Shown piece by piece: positions 50,600 through 59,656 of a stretch of 64,000 bases of DNA; position 1 is the stretch's first letter, and every line of letters begins with the position of its first letter. The position numbers and the translations under genes are program-made. The stretch lies in assembly GCF_017813245.1 (NCBI RefSeq), contig NZ_JAGIQL010000001.1, positions 90,898 to 154,897 on the forward strand, in the 5' to 3' direction. Source of the stretch: Streptomyces montanisoli. Lineage in GTDB: Bacteria > Actinomycetota > Actinomycetes > Streptomycetales > Streptomycetaceae. A model generated the notes under the pieces. That model was not told where the DNA came from, did not search any database, and worked only from the letters and a program-made list of their open reading frames with translations.

Positions 50600-50998
50600 G
50601 TGAGTGGCCACGAGATTCTCGAGAACGTGCGCCTACGGGGACCATCAGCTACGGACGTGGTCGAGCTGTTCCAGCGCTCCCATGCATCGCGCGAAGCCTG
50701 CTGCGTCCGGTCAACGGAATACCTTTCAGCAGGCGCGGTCGTCCTACTCGACCGTGCTGGTACCGCGGTCTTCAGATCCTCCCGAAGCCTGATTCCGACG
50801 GCGCGTGGTTCCGACCAGTCCAGAACCTCCTTGATCGAGAGGGCGCTGCGCACCGGAGCCGTAGCGCAGCGCGGCAAGGCATACGTCGAGTACCGCTCCG
50901 GCAGGGCCGGGCATGACTTATACGGACAGGCCGCATGGTGCGACGAGCAGTACCTGGTCGCGGTCCTCGTCCCGGACTACGCCCCCTGGCTCAGGTAG
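50600..50998 (+). CDS. Doubtful ORF, possible remnant protein
   Basis: This 132-residue frame reads VVELFQRSHASREACCVRSTEYLSAGAVVLLDRAGTAVFRSS and ends RGKAYVEYRSGRAGHDLYGQAAWCDEQYLVAVLVPDYAPWLR. It has GTG at 50600 but no ribosome site. No family is recognised. It lies in a disordered patch between the YbjN gene and the hsdM/hsdS pair, where neighbouring sequences are broken, so it may be the tail of a decayed gene. Confidence 0.3.
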   Translation: MSGHEILENVRLRGPSATDVVELFQRSHASREACCVRSTEYLSAGAVVLLDRAGTAVFRSSRSLIPTARGSDQSRTSLIERALRTGAVAQRGKAYVEYRSGRAGHDLYGQAAWCDEQYLVAVLVPDYAPWLR

Positions 50999-51050
50999 GC
51001 TCGCCACCGCACACCTGAGCCTCACGGCTAGCCGAATCAGGGAGGGCAGC

Positions 51051-51551
51051 ATGACCACGCCGTCGCCAGCCCTTCCCTCACTCAGTGTGATCACGCGACG
51101 ACACCGACCACCCCGACTCCAGCCTCCACAACCCCGGCCCCCGGGCCCGATGCACTGACATCGGCGCTGGTCTCCGGGGCCGTCCTCGCAGCCGCCATCG
51201 CCGCAAGCATCAACCTGTGGCTGGCCCGGAGTATGTCCCGTGAAGGAGAGTGCGGACGCCTCCGCGCGGCCTTCGCGGAAGCTTTCGTCGCCTACGCCAC
51301 CTACGTGGAGATGCCGTACGCCATGCGTCGTCTCTCGGAGATCCTCCGGGAGACCCAAGCCCGACTCGCTTACCATCTCGCCTGGGCCGTCCTGGAGTCG
51401 CCGTCGGCGATGCCTGCAAGAGCCTCTTTCCTCACCTCGCCGGACAGCTGGCACTGCGATGCACGAGGCATGTGAAGCGCCCGCCATCACCAGCGACACT
51501 CGGATGAACACCCCGTCGGCCGTCGTCGACCTCAGCGGACTCGTCCCGTAG
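51051..51551 (+). pseudogene. Degenerate ORF with membrane segment
   Basis: An ATG at 51051 with GGGAGG upstream opens a frame that stops early. The neighbouring frame then reads TTPTTPTPASTTPAPGPDALTSALVSGAVLAAAIAASINLWLARSMSREG, a Pro/Thr-rich linker and membrane helix, and continues into a charged helical part ending near 51475. A frameshift near 51090 would join them. The 3' end also changes frame (SLFPHLAGQLALRCTRH in a third frame). This looks like a decayed small membrane-anchored gene. Confidence 0.35.
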
Positions 51552-51563
51552 GTCGTCGTCTCG

Positions 51564-51640
51564 AATCCCAAATGACGTGCACTGGCTGACGGCGCGTGAA
51601 CTTCGAGCGCATGCCTAAGAAATCCCAAAAGGCGTGCACT
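51564..51640 (+). repeat. Imperfect 20-bp direct repeat upstream of hsdM operon
   Basis: AATCCCAAATGACGTGCACT (51564-51583) and AATCCCAAAAGGCGTGCACT (51621-51640) differ at two bases and start 57 bp apart. They lie upstream of the small membrane protein gene at 51744, and might be binding sites for a regulator or the methylase. Confidence 0.6.
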
Positions 51641-51743
51641 CAGCGGCGGGCGGCCTACGTCTTCTACTGTTCTTCCTGAAGCCAGGGATCACTGGCTCAC
51701 TCGTCCACTGGGAGATCCCCCGACATCAGGAAGGAACCACGTC

Positions 51744-51935
51744 GTGCAGCTGAGGCTGATGTACGTGATCATTGCGGTCCTTGTGGCGCTTGTCGCCGCT
51801 CTGGCCGGCAGCGTCTTGACCGTCGTCGAGGGAGGGCGCCCCGCGGCGGCCTTCAAGACTGGGGCAGTGACCTTCGCGGGCTCCCTGACGCTCCTCATCG
51901 TGGTCATGGGTGCCCTGGGTGTGGTGGGCTCGTGA
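51744..51935 (+). CDS. Small membrane protein upstream of hsdM
   Basis: This 63-residue protein has two predicted membrane helices (LMYVIIAVLVALVAALAGSVLTVV and AVTFAGSLTLLIVVMGALGVVG). It begins at GTG 51744, with AGGAAGG near. Its last codon overlaps the hsdM start (GTGA), implying coupled expression. The combination with a methylase/specificity pair is unusual. Function is unknown. Confidence 0.6.
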   Translation: MQLRLMYVIIAVLVALVAALAGSVLTVVEGGRPAAAFKTGAVTFAGSLTLLIVVMGALGVVGS

Positions 51936-53437
51936 GCGACATGAGTGCCCTTGGAAGGTACGTACAGGCCGAGGGTTCCTCGCTCGACGAGGTGCTCGCG
52001 AAGGTGCACCAGCACCGCGCGCACCTCTCGCGGCTGATGAACGCTCACGATGCGACTCGCCTCATCCTCGGACTGCTCTACCTGAGCCGAAAGGCGCACG
52101 CCAATCCCGGCGCCGGCGTGCCGACATGGTCGTGGTTGCTGGGGCAGTCGGCAGAGCGTGGTTCGGGAATCCGCGCTGCCGTGAGCAAGTGTCTGAGCCA
52201 CTGGCTTCCCGCAGCCGACGAGCAGGACCCAGACATGGGCACGAGGAGCCTGATGCCCGTTCCGCCCTCCGGTTCCGAAGGATCACTGCACACTCTCATC
52301 CAAGCCATCGGCTCCACCCAGCTGGTCAGGCCCCTGCTCGACCACTGCCTCCGCGACCTCTCGGCGGACCAGGCCCAGGCTGACGGCAGCCACTACTTCA
52401 CGCCAGACGACATGGCCCGTCTCATGGTCGGTGCGGCGGTCCCCCGCGACGGGCACAGAGTGCTGGACCCGGCCTGCGGTTCGGGGGGACTGCTTGTCGA
52501 GAGTCACCGCTATGTCCGCGAACGCGTCGGGCTGGACCCGACCATGTCCTTGCTGGGAAAGGAGCAGCACGCCCACACCTCACAGGTAGCCCGCATGAAC
52601 TTCGCGGTGCGGGGGATCACGGCTCACGTTTTCCCGCCCGGAGACAGCCTCGCGGAGCCCGAACCCGAGCCGTGCGACATCGTCCTGGCTAACCTTCCCT
52701 TCAACCAGCGTAACTGGGCGTTGGACGGCGAGGCAGAGCAAACTCGCCGGTCGGGCCTCGCAGTCCCTGTCGATCCCCGCTGGCCTGAGGAACCGCCGTC
52801 CCGAGGGTCTGCCAACCCCGCGTGGATTCAGCACATCGCGCACGCGCTTGCTCCTTCCGGACGCGCCGTCTTCCTGATGGCCGACCAAATGGCCAACAGC
52901 AGACAGCCCGTCACCCGAAGGCTCCGCGAACGGCTCCTGCGTGACGACCTTGTCGAGTGCGTGATCGCTCTGCCGCCTCGCGTTTTTGGTCAGTCCAAAG
53001 CCCCTGCCTGTCTGTGGGTGCTCAACAGGGACAAGAGCGCGCGCCCCGGCTGGGGTACCCGGGACCGTCGCCAGCAGGTGCTGTTCGTCAACGCGCGGCG
53101 AGCCTTCGAGCAGGTCCCGGATTCGAGAGCGCGAAGGCTGGGCGACAAGAACACGGCACTGATCCTGACCACTCTGGCGGCCTGGCGTGGCCTTTCCGAG
53201 AACGGTGCCACGGCCTCGCCGTACAACGACGCAGCCGGCTGGTCCCGAAGCTGCTCCACGAAGGAAATCGCCGACCACGAGTGCAGCCTGATGCCGGCCT
53301 CGTACGCAGTGGAGGCCGCCGACCCCGAACGGGACACGCGAAGCCGGGTCGAGCAACTAAAGCTCGAACTGGCCGCTCAGCTCGGCCAGATGCGCGTCCT
53401 GGAACTCCGTCTGCTGGACGTCTTGGAGGAGATCTGA
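51932..53437 (+). CDS. hsdM: HsdM-like type I DNA adenine methyltransferase
   Basis: This 501-residue protein has YFTPDDMARLMV, motif I VLDPACGSGGLLVESHRY near residue 180, and motif IV VLANLPFNQRNWALDG near 255 (NLPF in place of NPPF). The C-terminal region is HsdM-type (FLMADQMANSRQPVTRRLRERLLRDDLVECVIALPPRVF). The N-terminal about 130 residues are a helical domain. The start overlaps the small membrane gene (GTGA). It modifies adenine when paired with the downstream specificity subunit. No hsdR is in the window, so restriction is not shown; this could be an orphan or regulatory methylase or a defence system of another type. Confidence 0.8.
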   Translation: MSDMSALGRYVQAEGSSLDEVLAKVHQHRAHLSRLMNAHDATRLILGLLYLSRKAHANPGAGVPTWSWLLGQSAERGSGIRAAVSKCLSHWLPAADEQDPDMGTRSLMPVPPSGSEGSLHTLIQAIGSTQLVRPLLDHCLRDLSADQAQADGSHYFTPDDMARLMVGAAVPRDGHRVLDPACGSGGLLVESHRYVRERVGLDPTMSLLGKEQHAHTSQVARMNFAVRGITAHVFPPGDSLAEPEPEPCDIVLANLPFNQRNWALDGEAEQTRRSGLAVPVDPRWPEEPPSRGSANPAWIQHIAHALAPSGRAVFLMADQMANSRQPVTRRLRERLLRDDLVECVIALPPRVFGQSKAPACLWVLNRDKSARPGWGTRDRRQQVLFVNARRAFEQVPDSRARRLGDKNTALILTTLAAWRGLSENGATASPYNDAAGWSRSCSTKEIADHECSLMPASYAVEAADPERDTRSRVEQLKLELAAQLGQMRVLELRLLDVLEEI

Positions 53438-54753
53438 TGGGAGACAATGTGGACCAGGTCGCCTCGGATGGGGCGGCCTGGAAGACGACCTCCATCAAGA
53501 TCGGGCGGCCCCGCATCTACACCACCTCCGGTTTCCTCGACGACGCGACTGCCGAGCAGATTGCAGGAGTCGTCAGTTCGACGTTCGTCCGGAACGGCAG
53601 AATCCTCGCGCCCAGGGTCAAAGAGTGTCGGCCGGGTGATTCCCCGCCCAGCCGGGCAACCCTCAGGGAGGGCGACCTGGCCGTCGTACTCGTCCGACGG
53701 GTGGGCGATTCCGCACTGGTCACCGCCGAGCACGCGGGATGTACAGCGACCAGGTCGATCGGCATCATCCGCGCTGAACCGCACATAGTGCGATGGCTGC
53801 GTATCTGGCTACAGACACCCACGGCGAAGGCTCGCATCGACGAGGACGTGACGGCACATGTCGAGCCCACCATCAGCCTCGACACCCTCCACCGCATGCC
53901 GTTTCCGCTGCCTGCGCCAGATGTAATCAACGCATATCACCAGACATTCGGCCTCATCGAGGAGATGGCCGCCCTCTACCGGCGGACCGCCCGCAAGGCG
54001 GTGGAACTGGCCGACGCCCTCCATGACGACTGGGCGGCAACGATTCCGCCCTGGGAGACACGACCGCTTGGGAAGGTCGCCAAACCGAAGACGGGCAAAG
54101 GTTCCGAACGCTCGCTTCCCCCGTTGCCCGCAGGACCCCACACCGATGTAACCGATGTAGTGGCCCCTAAAGATCTCTACGACCTCCCCGTGCCCCACGT
54201 CCAGAGGTTCCGTCTGAGTGCTCCAGCGAACGGCGGCGAGGCGCATCCGCCCGGCACCTTGATGCTGAGCACCCGTTCCGACGGCGCACACATCGCTGTA
54301 CCGAGCCGACGAGCAGCACCTCTCAGAGGCGTCGTGGCCGTACGACCCAATGAGGACGAGGACGTTTGGTGGCTGCTCCACGAACTCAGGAGCAGGAGCA
54401 GCGACATCGCACGGCTGGCACAGGGCCAGAACAGCCGGGAAATCTCCGCTCGTGCCCTCAAGCGCCTGGAGGTCACCTGGCCCGACCGGCTCACACGCAC
54501 CGACTTTTATGCGATGACTGAGCCCCTGCACGCCGCGGCACGACACCTGGTCGCCAAGATCGCGACGCTGCACACCCTGCGGGACGCACTCCTGCGCGAT
54601 ATCTCAGCGAAGGCCGGTGCCCTCCGGGAACCGACAGCTGAGCCGGAAGAGCGGGGCGCTCCTGCTCCTCGCCCCCCACGGCCCCCTCGCCACGGGAGTA
54701 TGACCGGCAATGAGTCAGGATGGTCCCCGGAGAACCGATGGGCGCACGAGTGA
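53437..54753 (+). CDS. hsdS: HsdS-like specificity subunit
   Basis: This 438-residue protein overlaps hsdM (TGATG). Two target-recognition-like halves are seen: residues about 15-155 (IGRPRIYTTSGFLDDATAEQIAGVV through ISLDTLHRMPFPLPAPDV) and about 230-375 (LSAPANGGEAHPPGTLMLSTRSDGAHIAVPSRRAAPLRGVVAV through ISARALKRLEVTWPDRL). Each is followed by a helical dimerisation segment (YHQTFGLIEEMAALYRRTARKAVELADAL and FYAMTEPLHAAARHLVAKIATLHTLRDALLRDI). This is HsdS architecture and sets DNA sequence specificity. The stop is 13 bases before the aminotransferase start, and its 3' end overlaps that gene's upstream region. Confidence 0.75.
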   Translation: MGDNVDQVASDGAAWKTTSIKIGRPRIYTTSGFLDDATAEQIAGVVSSTFVRNGRILAPRVKECRPGDSPPSRATLREGDLAVVLVRRVGDSALVTAEHAGCTATRSIGIIRAEPHIVRWLRIWLQTPTAKARIDEDVTAHVEPTISLDTLHRMPFPLPAPDVINAYHQTFGLIEEMAALYRRTARKAVELADALHDDWAATIPPWETRPLGKVAKPKTGKGSERSLPPLPAGPHTDVTDVVAPKDLYDLPVPHVQRFRLSAPANGGEAHPPGTLMLSTRSDGAHIAVPSRRAAPLRGVVAVRPNEDEDVWWLLHELRSRSSDIARLAQGQNSREISARALKRLEVTWPDRLTRTDFYAMTEPLHAAARHLVAKIATLHTLRDALLRDISAKAGALREPTAEPEERGAPAPRPPRPPRHGSMTGNESGWSPENRWAHE

Positions 54754-54766
54754 GGACGGTGGAGAC

Positions 54767-55933
54767 GTGAGCACCAGGCCGCTGCTGAACCGGAGGCTGG
54801 AAGGGCATGGCTCGACGATCTTCGCCGAGATGTCCGCGCTGGCCGTCAAGACCGGTGCCATCAACCTGGGCCAGGGGTTTCCGGACACCGACGGTCCTGA
54901 GGAGGTGCGCGAGGCAGCGGTGCGGGCGCTGCGCGGCGGCCGCGGCAACCAGTACCCGCCGGGGCCCGGTGTCCCCGAGCTCCGCGCGGCGATCGCCGAC
55001 CACCAGCGCCGCTTCTACGGACTCGACATCGACGCGGACACCGAGGTGCTGGTCACCGCCGGTGCGACCGAGGCCATCGCCGCATCGATGCTGGCGCTGC
55101 TCGAACCGGGCGACGAGGTCATCGCCTTCGAACCCTTCTACGACTCCTACGCCGCCTGCATCGCCATGGCCGGCGCCGCCCGCGTCCCCCTCACCCTCCG
55201 GGCCCCCGGTTTCCGCCCCGACCTCGATGCGCTGCGGGACGCGATCACGCCCAGGACCCGCCTGCTGCTGCTGAACTCGCCGCACAACCCGACCGGCATG
55301 GTCCTCACGCGGGAAGAGGCGACGGCGATCGCGGCACTCGCCGTCGAGCATGATCTCCTGGTCGTCACGGACGAGGTCTACGAGCACCTGGTCTTCGAGG
55401 GCGAACACATCCCGCTGATCTCGCTCCCCGGCATGCGGGACCGAACGGTGTCGATCTCCTCGGCGGGCAAGACCTTCTGCTTCACGGGCTGGAAGGTCGG
55501 GTGGGTCACGGGCTGCGCGGCCCTCGTCGCCGCGGTGCGCACGGCCAAGCAGTACCTGACCTTCGTCAGCGCCGGCCCCTTCCAGTACGCCGTCGCGGAG
55601 GCCCTGGCGCTGCCCGGCTCGTACTTCACGGGGTTCCGCGACGACCTGCGCGGGAAGCGCGACCTGCTGGCCGAGGGGCTCGGCAGGGCGGGCTTCGAGG
55701 TCCACCGCCCCCAGGGCACGTACTTCATCACCACGGACATCACGGCGCTCGGCGAGAGTGACGGCGTGGCCTTCTGCCTCGCCCTCCCCGAGAGGTGCGG
55801 TGTGGTCGCCGTACCCAACGCCGTCTTCTACGACGACCCCGACGCCGGCCGCACCCAGGTGCGCTTCGCCTTCTGCAAGAAGCACGACGTCCTCCAGGAG
55901 GCCGCGAACCGTCTGCGGGGCCTGACGTCCTGA
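54767..55933 (+). CDS. PLP-dependent aminotransferase (class I, YbdL/DapC-like)
   Basis: This is a 388-residue aminotransferase. The PLP Lys is in ISSAGKTFCFTGWKVGWV near residue 230. The GQGFPDTDGPEEVREAA, YPPGPGVPELRAAI, TAGATEAIAASMLALLEPGDEVIAFEPFYDSY and NSPHNPTGMVL blocks are typical of methionine/kynurenine- or succinyl-DAP-type enzymes. GTG 54767 is preferred; an ATG at 54710 extends into the hsdS gene. The substrate is not decided. It is a conserved chromosomal gene and marks the right edge of the methylase insertion. Confidence 0.85.
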   Translation: MSTRPLLNRRLEGHGSTIFAEMSALAVKTGAINLGQGFPDTDGPEEVREAAVRALRGGRGNQYPPGPGVPELRAAIADHQRRFYGLDIDADTEVLVTAGATEAIAASMLALLEPGDEVIAFEPFYDSYAACIAMAGAARVPLTLRAPGFRPDLDALRDAITPRTRLLLLNSPHNPTGMVLTREEATAIAALAVEHDLLVVTDEVYEHLVFEGEHIPLISLPGMRDRTVSISSAGKTFCFTGWKVGWVTGCAALVAAVRTAKQYLTFVSAGPFQYAVAEALALPGSYFTGFRDDLRGKRDLLAEGLGRAGFEVHRPQGTYFITTDITALGESDGVAFCLALPERCGVVAVPNAVFYDDPDAGRTQVRFAFCKKHDVLQEAANRLRGLTS

Positions 55934-56266
55934 ACCAGGCCGCCAGCAGCCCCGGGCGCGCTGTTCGGCGGAACGCGGTCGTCCGAGTGAACACCTGAAC
56001 ACCGAGGCCCCCGAGGGGATGGAAACCCCGTCAAGTTGGGTAAAAACGCTGTAGGTGGCCGGTACTTCGTGATTCGCTGGTGAAGGTTTCCCACCAGCCC
56101 TCCGACCTCTCGGTACTCCCCAGCCTCTGGCCGGGGGGACCCCACCAGCCCTCGGCCGGGGCCCCCACGCGGAGCCGGGCAGGCCGCTTTCCGCACGCCC
56201 TGAAGCCCGTTCCTCCTTGCGGGGTGCCCCCGGCCCACCCGTCACGTGTGTCTGCGGAGCCGATCC
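55934..56266. other. Intergenic stretch, no gene seen
   Basis: The 333 bases hold no convincing ORF. The region 56020-56060 is AT-richer (GTCAAGTTGGGTAAAAACG) and may carry a promoter for the DUF2617 gene. Near 56130-56170 is a GGCCGGGGG-type palindromic cluster similar to that at 58600. Confidence 0.4.
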
Positions 56267-56785
56267 ATGCTCACGACCCTGAACACCTCCTACACCGACA
56301 CCCGAGCCGCCGATCTCGCCTGGGCGCTGGGGCGCGGGCCACTGCCCGCGCTCGCCACGCACGGCGTCGACCTGTCCGGCGCGCGGCTCGAGTTGCGGCT
56401 GCTCGGCGCGTCCCACCAGGTGCTTCTCGAACAGGACGGGGGTGCGTGCTCGGAGACCGTCGCGTGCATCCCCGGCAGCAGCACACCGCTGCCGCTCGGG
56501 GTCTCCGAGCGCGTCGGCGAGTGGGAGTACGAATTCGCCGCGCGCGTGGAGGAATTGACAGCTAGACAGTTCGCGGCACGCGCGCAGGAGTTGCTCGCGC
56601 TCGTGTCCGACCACCCGAACGGCCTGGCGGGTACGTTCCCCGGCTCGCCGCACGCGTTCACCGCGCTGCTCGCACAGCGCGACGAGGGGTCCGTGCGGTG
56701 GCGCACCTGGCACGCGTACCCGCAGGAGGGACAGCTCGTCGTGACGCGTACGCGCGTGGGGGTGCGCACGCCGGCGGTGCTGTGA
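56267..56785 (+). CDS. DUF2617 family protein
   Basis: This 172-residue protein reads MLTTLNTSYTDTRAADLAWALGRGPLPALATHGVDL, then LELRLLGASHQVLLEQDGG and SERVGEWEYEFAARVEELTARQFAARAQELLALVSDHPNGLAGTFPGSPHAFTAL, which matches Streptomyces DUF2617 proteins. ATG 56267 has GGAG eight bases upstream. In Streptomyces it lies directly before the membrane spermidine-synthase-like gene, as here. Function is unknown. Confidence 0.8.
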   Translation: MLTTLNTSYTDTRAADLAWALGRGPLPALATHGVDLSGARLELRLLGASHQVLLEQDGGACSETVACIPGSSTPLPLGVSERVGEWEYEFAARVEELTARQFAARAQELLALVSDHPNGLAGTFPGSPHAFTALLAQRDEGSVRWRTWHAYPQEGQLVVTRTRVGVRTPAVL

Positions 56786-56865
56786 CCCCGCCGTCGTGCC
56801 GCGCGCGGCCAGTTGCACCCTTGTGGGTGACCTTGTGCGAGTGTTGTGTGACGTAGCGTTACTGC

Positions 56866-58518
56866 ATGATCGAGCAATGCACCACGGCGCGGCAGGAGCC
56901 GTCGCCGGCGGGCAGGCCGCCGCCCCGCCGGGGGCCGCGGCCGCCGGAGCGCGCGGACGCCGTCCGCCTCCTGGTGCTGCTCGTGGTGTTCGTCTGCGCG
57001 GCCTGCGGGCTGGTGTACGAGCTCGAACTCGTCGCGCTCGGCTCGTACCTGATGGGCGATTCGGTCACGCAGGCGTCCGTCGTGCTGTCGGTGATGGTGT
57101 TCGCCATGGGCATCGGCTCGCTGCTCGCGAAGCGGCTGCGCGCGCGCCCCGCCGTCGGGTTCGGCCTCGTGGAGTCCGCGCTCGCGCTCGTGGGCGGCCT
57201 GTCGGCGTTCACGCTGTACGCGAGCTTCGCGTGGTTCGGCGAGTCGCGGGGCCCGATCGTCGCCTTCTCGCTGGCGATCGGCATCCTCACGGGCGCCGAG
57301 ATCCCGCTGCTGATGACGCTGATACAGCGCGTCTCGCGGCAGGACGTCGGCGGCACGGTCGCCGACCTCTTCGCCGCCGACTACGTGGGCGCGCTGGTCG
57401 GCGGGCTCGCCTTCCCGTTCCTGCTGCTGCCGTGGCTCGGGCAGCTGGCGGCCGCGATGGTGACGGGCGGGGTCAACGTGGTCGCCGGTGGCGCCCTCGT
57501 GCTGTGGCTGTTCGGCCGCGACCTGACGCGCCGGTCGCGGTGGCTGCTGCTGGCGGCCAACACGGTCGTGCTGTGCGTGCTGGCCACCGCGGCGGCCACC
57601 GTGCACGACTTCGAACGGGCGGCCAGGACCGCGGTGTACGGCGCGGGCGTACGCGTCGCCGTGCACTCGGGCGTCCAGGAGATCGTGCTGACGGGCGGCG
57701 AGAAGGGCCCGCTCTCCCTGTACCTCGACGGCAGGCTGCGGGTCAGCGCGAGCGACGAGTACCGCTACGACGAGGCGCTCGTGCACCCCGCGATGCGCGG
57801 GCCGCACGCGCGCGTGCTGATCCTCGGCGGCGGCGACGGCCTCGCGGCGCGGGAGGCGCTGCGCTACCGGGACGTCAGGTCGGTGACGATCGTGGACATC
57901 GACGGCGAGGTGGAGCACCTCGCGCGCACCGACCCCGCGCTGAGCGCGCTCAACGGCCACGCGTACCGGGACCCGAGGCTGCGGGCGGTCCGGGCCGACG
58001 CGTTCGACTGGCTGCGCGGCGAGGGCGCGCGGCGCGGGCCGTTCGACGTGATCGTCTGCGACCTGCCCGACCCGGGCATCACGTCGAGCACGAAGCTGTA
58101 CTCGCAGGAGTTCTACGGCCTGGCGGCGCGCGCGCTCGCGCCCGGCGGGCGTCTCGTGGTGCACGCGGGGCCGCTGGCGCGCCGCTCGCGCGCCTTCTGG
58201 ACGGTCGACGCGACGCTGCGCGCCGCCGGGTTCCGCGCGAGCGCGTACCGGGCCACGGGCCCGGCCGACGGGTTCGCGGGCGGCCCCGACAGGACGAAGC
58301 GCGCGGGCCGCGACGCGGCGCCGAAGGACTGGGGCTTCCTGCTGGCGGGCCGCGGCCCTGGGCCACCGGCGCCGCGGCTCGCGGCGGACGCGCCGAAGCT
58401 GCGTTCCCTGGACGCCGCACGGCTGCGCGCCGACACCCGAGCGGCATCCCACGCCCGCCCGCAGGGCGCCGGCGAGCTGCCGCCGTCGACGCTGGTTCAC
58501 CCGAGATACGACGACTGA
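56866..58518 (+). CDS. speE: Membrane-anchored spermidine synthase (polyamine aminopropyltransferase)
   Basis: This is a protein of about 550 residues. The N-terminal half has six or seven membrane helices ([27 protein letters not shown] onward). The C-terminal half is a spermidine-synthase domain with [46 protein letters not shown] and a motif [15 protein letters not shown], then [23 protein letters not shown]. It transfers aminopropyl groups or a related moiety; the exact polyamine is unknown. It is a core gene downstream of DUF2617. Confidence 0.88.
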   Translation: MIEQCTTARQEPSPAGRPPPRRGPRPPERADAVRLLVLLVVFVCAACGLVYELELVALGSYLMGDSVTQASVVLSVMVFAMGIGSLLAKRLRARPAVGFGLVESALALVGGLSAFTLYASFAWFGESRGPIVAFSLAIGILTGAEIPLLMTLIQRVSRQDVGGTVADLFAADYVGALVGGLAFPFLLLPWLGQLAAAMVTGGVNVVAGGALVLWLFGRDLTRRSRWLLLAANTVVLCVLATAAATVHDFERAARTAVYGAGVRVAVHSGVQEIVLTGGEKGPLSLYLDGRLRVSASDEYRYDEALVHPAMRGPHARVLILGGGDGLAAREALRYRDVRSVTIVDIDGEVEHLARTDPALSALNGHAYRDPRLRAVRADAFDWLRGEGARRGPFDVIVCDLPDPGITSSTKLYSQEFYGLAARALAPGGRLVVHAGPLARRSRAFWTVDATLRAAGFRASAYRATGPADGFAGGPDRTKRAGRDAAPKDWGFLLAGRGPGPPAPRLAADAPKLRSLDAARLRADTRAASHARPQGAGELPPSTLVHPRYDD

Positions 58519-58599
58519 GCGCCGAGCGGGGCGGGCTCAGAAGCCGCCGCCCTACTCGGTGTGCGATCAGATCGCGGGGGCTGGTGCTGGGGGCACCTT

Positions 58600-58650
58600 C
58601 CGGCCGGAGGCCGGGGGAGCCTGGGGGTACCCCCGGCCGGAGGCCGGGGG
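58600..58650. repeat. Duplicated palindromic GGCCGG element
   Basis: CCGGCCGGAGGCCGGGGG occurs at 58600-58617 and 58633-58650. Similar GC-rich palindromic units lie near 56130-56170. These resemble small interspersed intergenic repeats common in Streptomyces and may act as terminator for speE. Confidence 0.6.
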
Positions 58651-58717
58651 GAGGCTGTGCCAGGCGTCTTGAGCCGCGCACAGGGTGGGACGGCGGCTTC
58701 TTAAGTAGGCTCGTGCC

Positions 58718-59638
58718 ATGGACCATGAGGTGTTCGTTCCGATGACGGCGGAGGCACTGCGGCGCACGCTGCGGGACCCGGCGCGGGTCGCCCACTGCGT
58801 CCCCGCCTTCCAGCAGGACGACGAGGGCGAGCCCGGGGAGATCACCGGCCGCCTCAAGGTCCGTGCGGGCGGCCACACGATCACGTACCGCGGCGTGCTG
58901 AGCGTCACGGAGGAGGACGACGGCGTCTTCACGGTCCGCGCCGAGGGCGAGGAGGTCCGCGGCACGGGCTCGGTGTCCGTGACGCTGGACGTGCGCCTGG
59001 TCCCCGCGGTCTCCGTCTCCGGCACCGTGCCGGGCCCGGACGACGGGGACGGGCCGGCCACGTCGCCCGCACGCACGGACGGCACGGACATCGGCTTCAC
59101 CGGCGTCTCGCACGCCGAGGGCAGGCTCGCGGAGCTGCCGCCCGAGGCGGCGGCGCAGGCCGCGCGGCGGCTGCTCGACCGGTTCGCCGCCCGCCTCGGC
59201 GACGAGAGCGGCCCGCAGAAGGACGTCAGGCCCGGGCCGCCGGACAGCGCCGAGGAGGCGGCCGAGCCGCTGCCCCCGAAGGCGCCGCCCACGCCCGCCG
59301 CGGATCCCTCGCCGCTGTCGGGCGAGACGGTGGCGGGCGCCGGCGACTTCTGCGTCCCGGAAGTCCCCGAGGGCCCCGAAGGCCTCGAAGGACCCGCCGA
59401 CCCGGACGACCCCGGCGAGGACGACGAGCCGCCCGCGGAGGCGGCGCACGCACGCCGGACCATGATCGGCCGCAGCGCCGAGGAGGTCGACCACGCGCCT
59501 CCGCGCGGCCGCTACGCCCCCGTCCCCCTGCCCGAGGCCGCCACGGCGGTCGGCTCCCTGCGCTGGGTCGCCCCGGCGGCGGCGTTCGCGCTGGCCTCGG
59601 CGGTCGTGGTGACACGCGCCCTGCGCCGCCGCCACTGA
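58718..59638 (+). CDS. SRPBCC/CoxG-like protein with C-terminal membrane anchor
   Basis: This 306-residue protein has an N-terminal SRPBCC fold (EVFVPMTAEALRRTLRDPARVAHCVPAFQQDD...ITGRLKVRAGGHTITYRGVLSVTEEDDGVFTVRAEGEEVRGTG). A long acidic Pro/Glu-rich linker (about residues 165-260) and a single C-terminal membrane helix (AAAFALASAVVVTRAL) with RRRH tail follow. CoxG-like proteins bind lipophilic ligands and sit on the membrane. ATG 58718 is the likely start. It is conserved in this chromosomal region in Streptomyces. Confidence 0.7.
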   Translation: MDHEVFVPMTAEALRRTLRDPARVAHCVPAFQQDDEGEPGEITGRLKVRAGGHTITYRGVLSVTEEDDGVFTVRAEGEEVRGTGSVSVTLDVRLVPAVSVSGTVPGPDDGDGPATSPARTDGTDIGFTGVSHAEGRLAELPPEAAAQAARRLLDRFAARLGDESGPQKDVRPGPPDSAEEAAEPLPPKAPPTPAADPSPLSGETVAGAGDFCVPEVPEGPEGLEGPADPDDPGEDDEPPAEAAHARRTMIGRSAEEVDHAPPRGRYAPVPLPEAATAVGSLRWVAPAAAFALASAVVVTRALRRRH

Positions 59639-59656
59639 CGCGCGCGCCCCGCGCGC

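Noticed and set aside
46903..50877. 1324-codon open frame on the minus strand opposite clpB
   Set aside because: It is an antisense shadow caused by high GC third positions; it lacks recognisable domains, and clpB on the plus strand is certain.
54491..58500. Long minus-strand frames opposite the aminotransferase and spermidine synthase
   Set aside because: The plus-strand genes have complete catalytic motifs; the minus frames are compositional.
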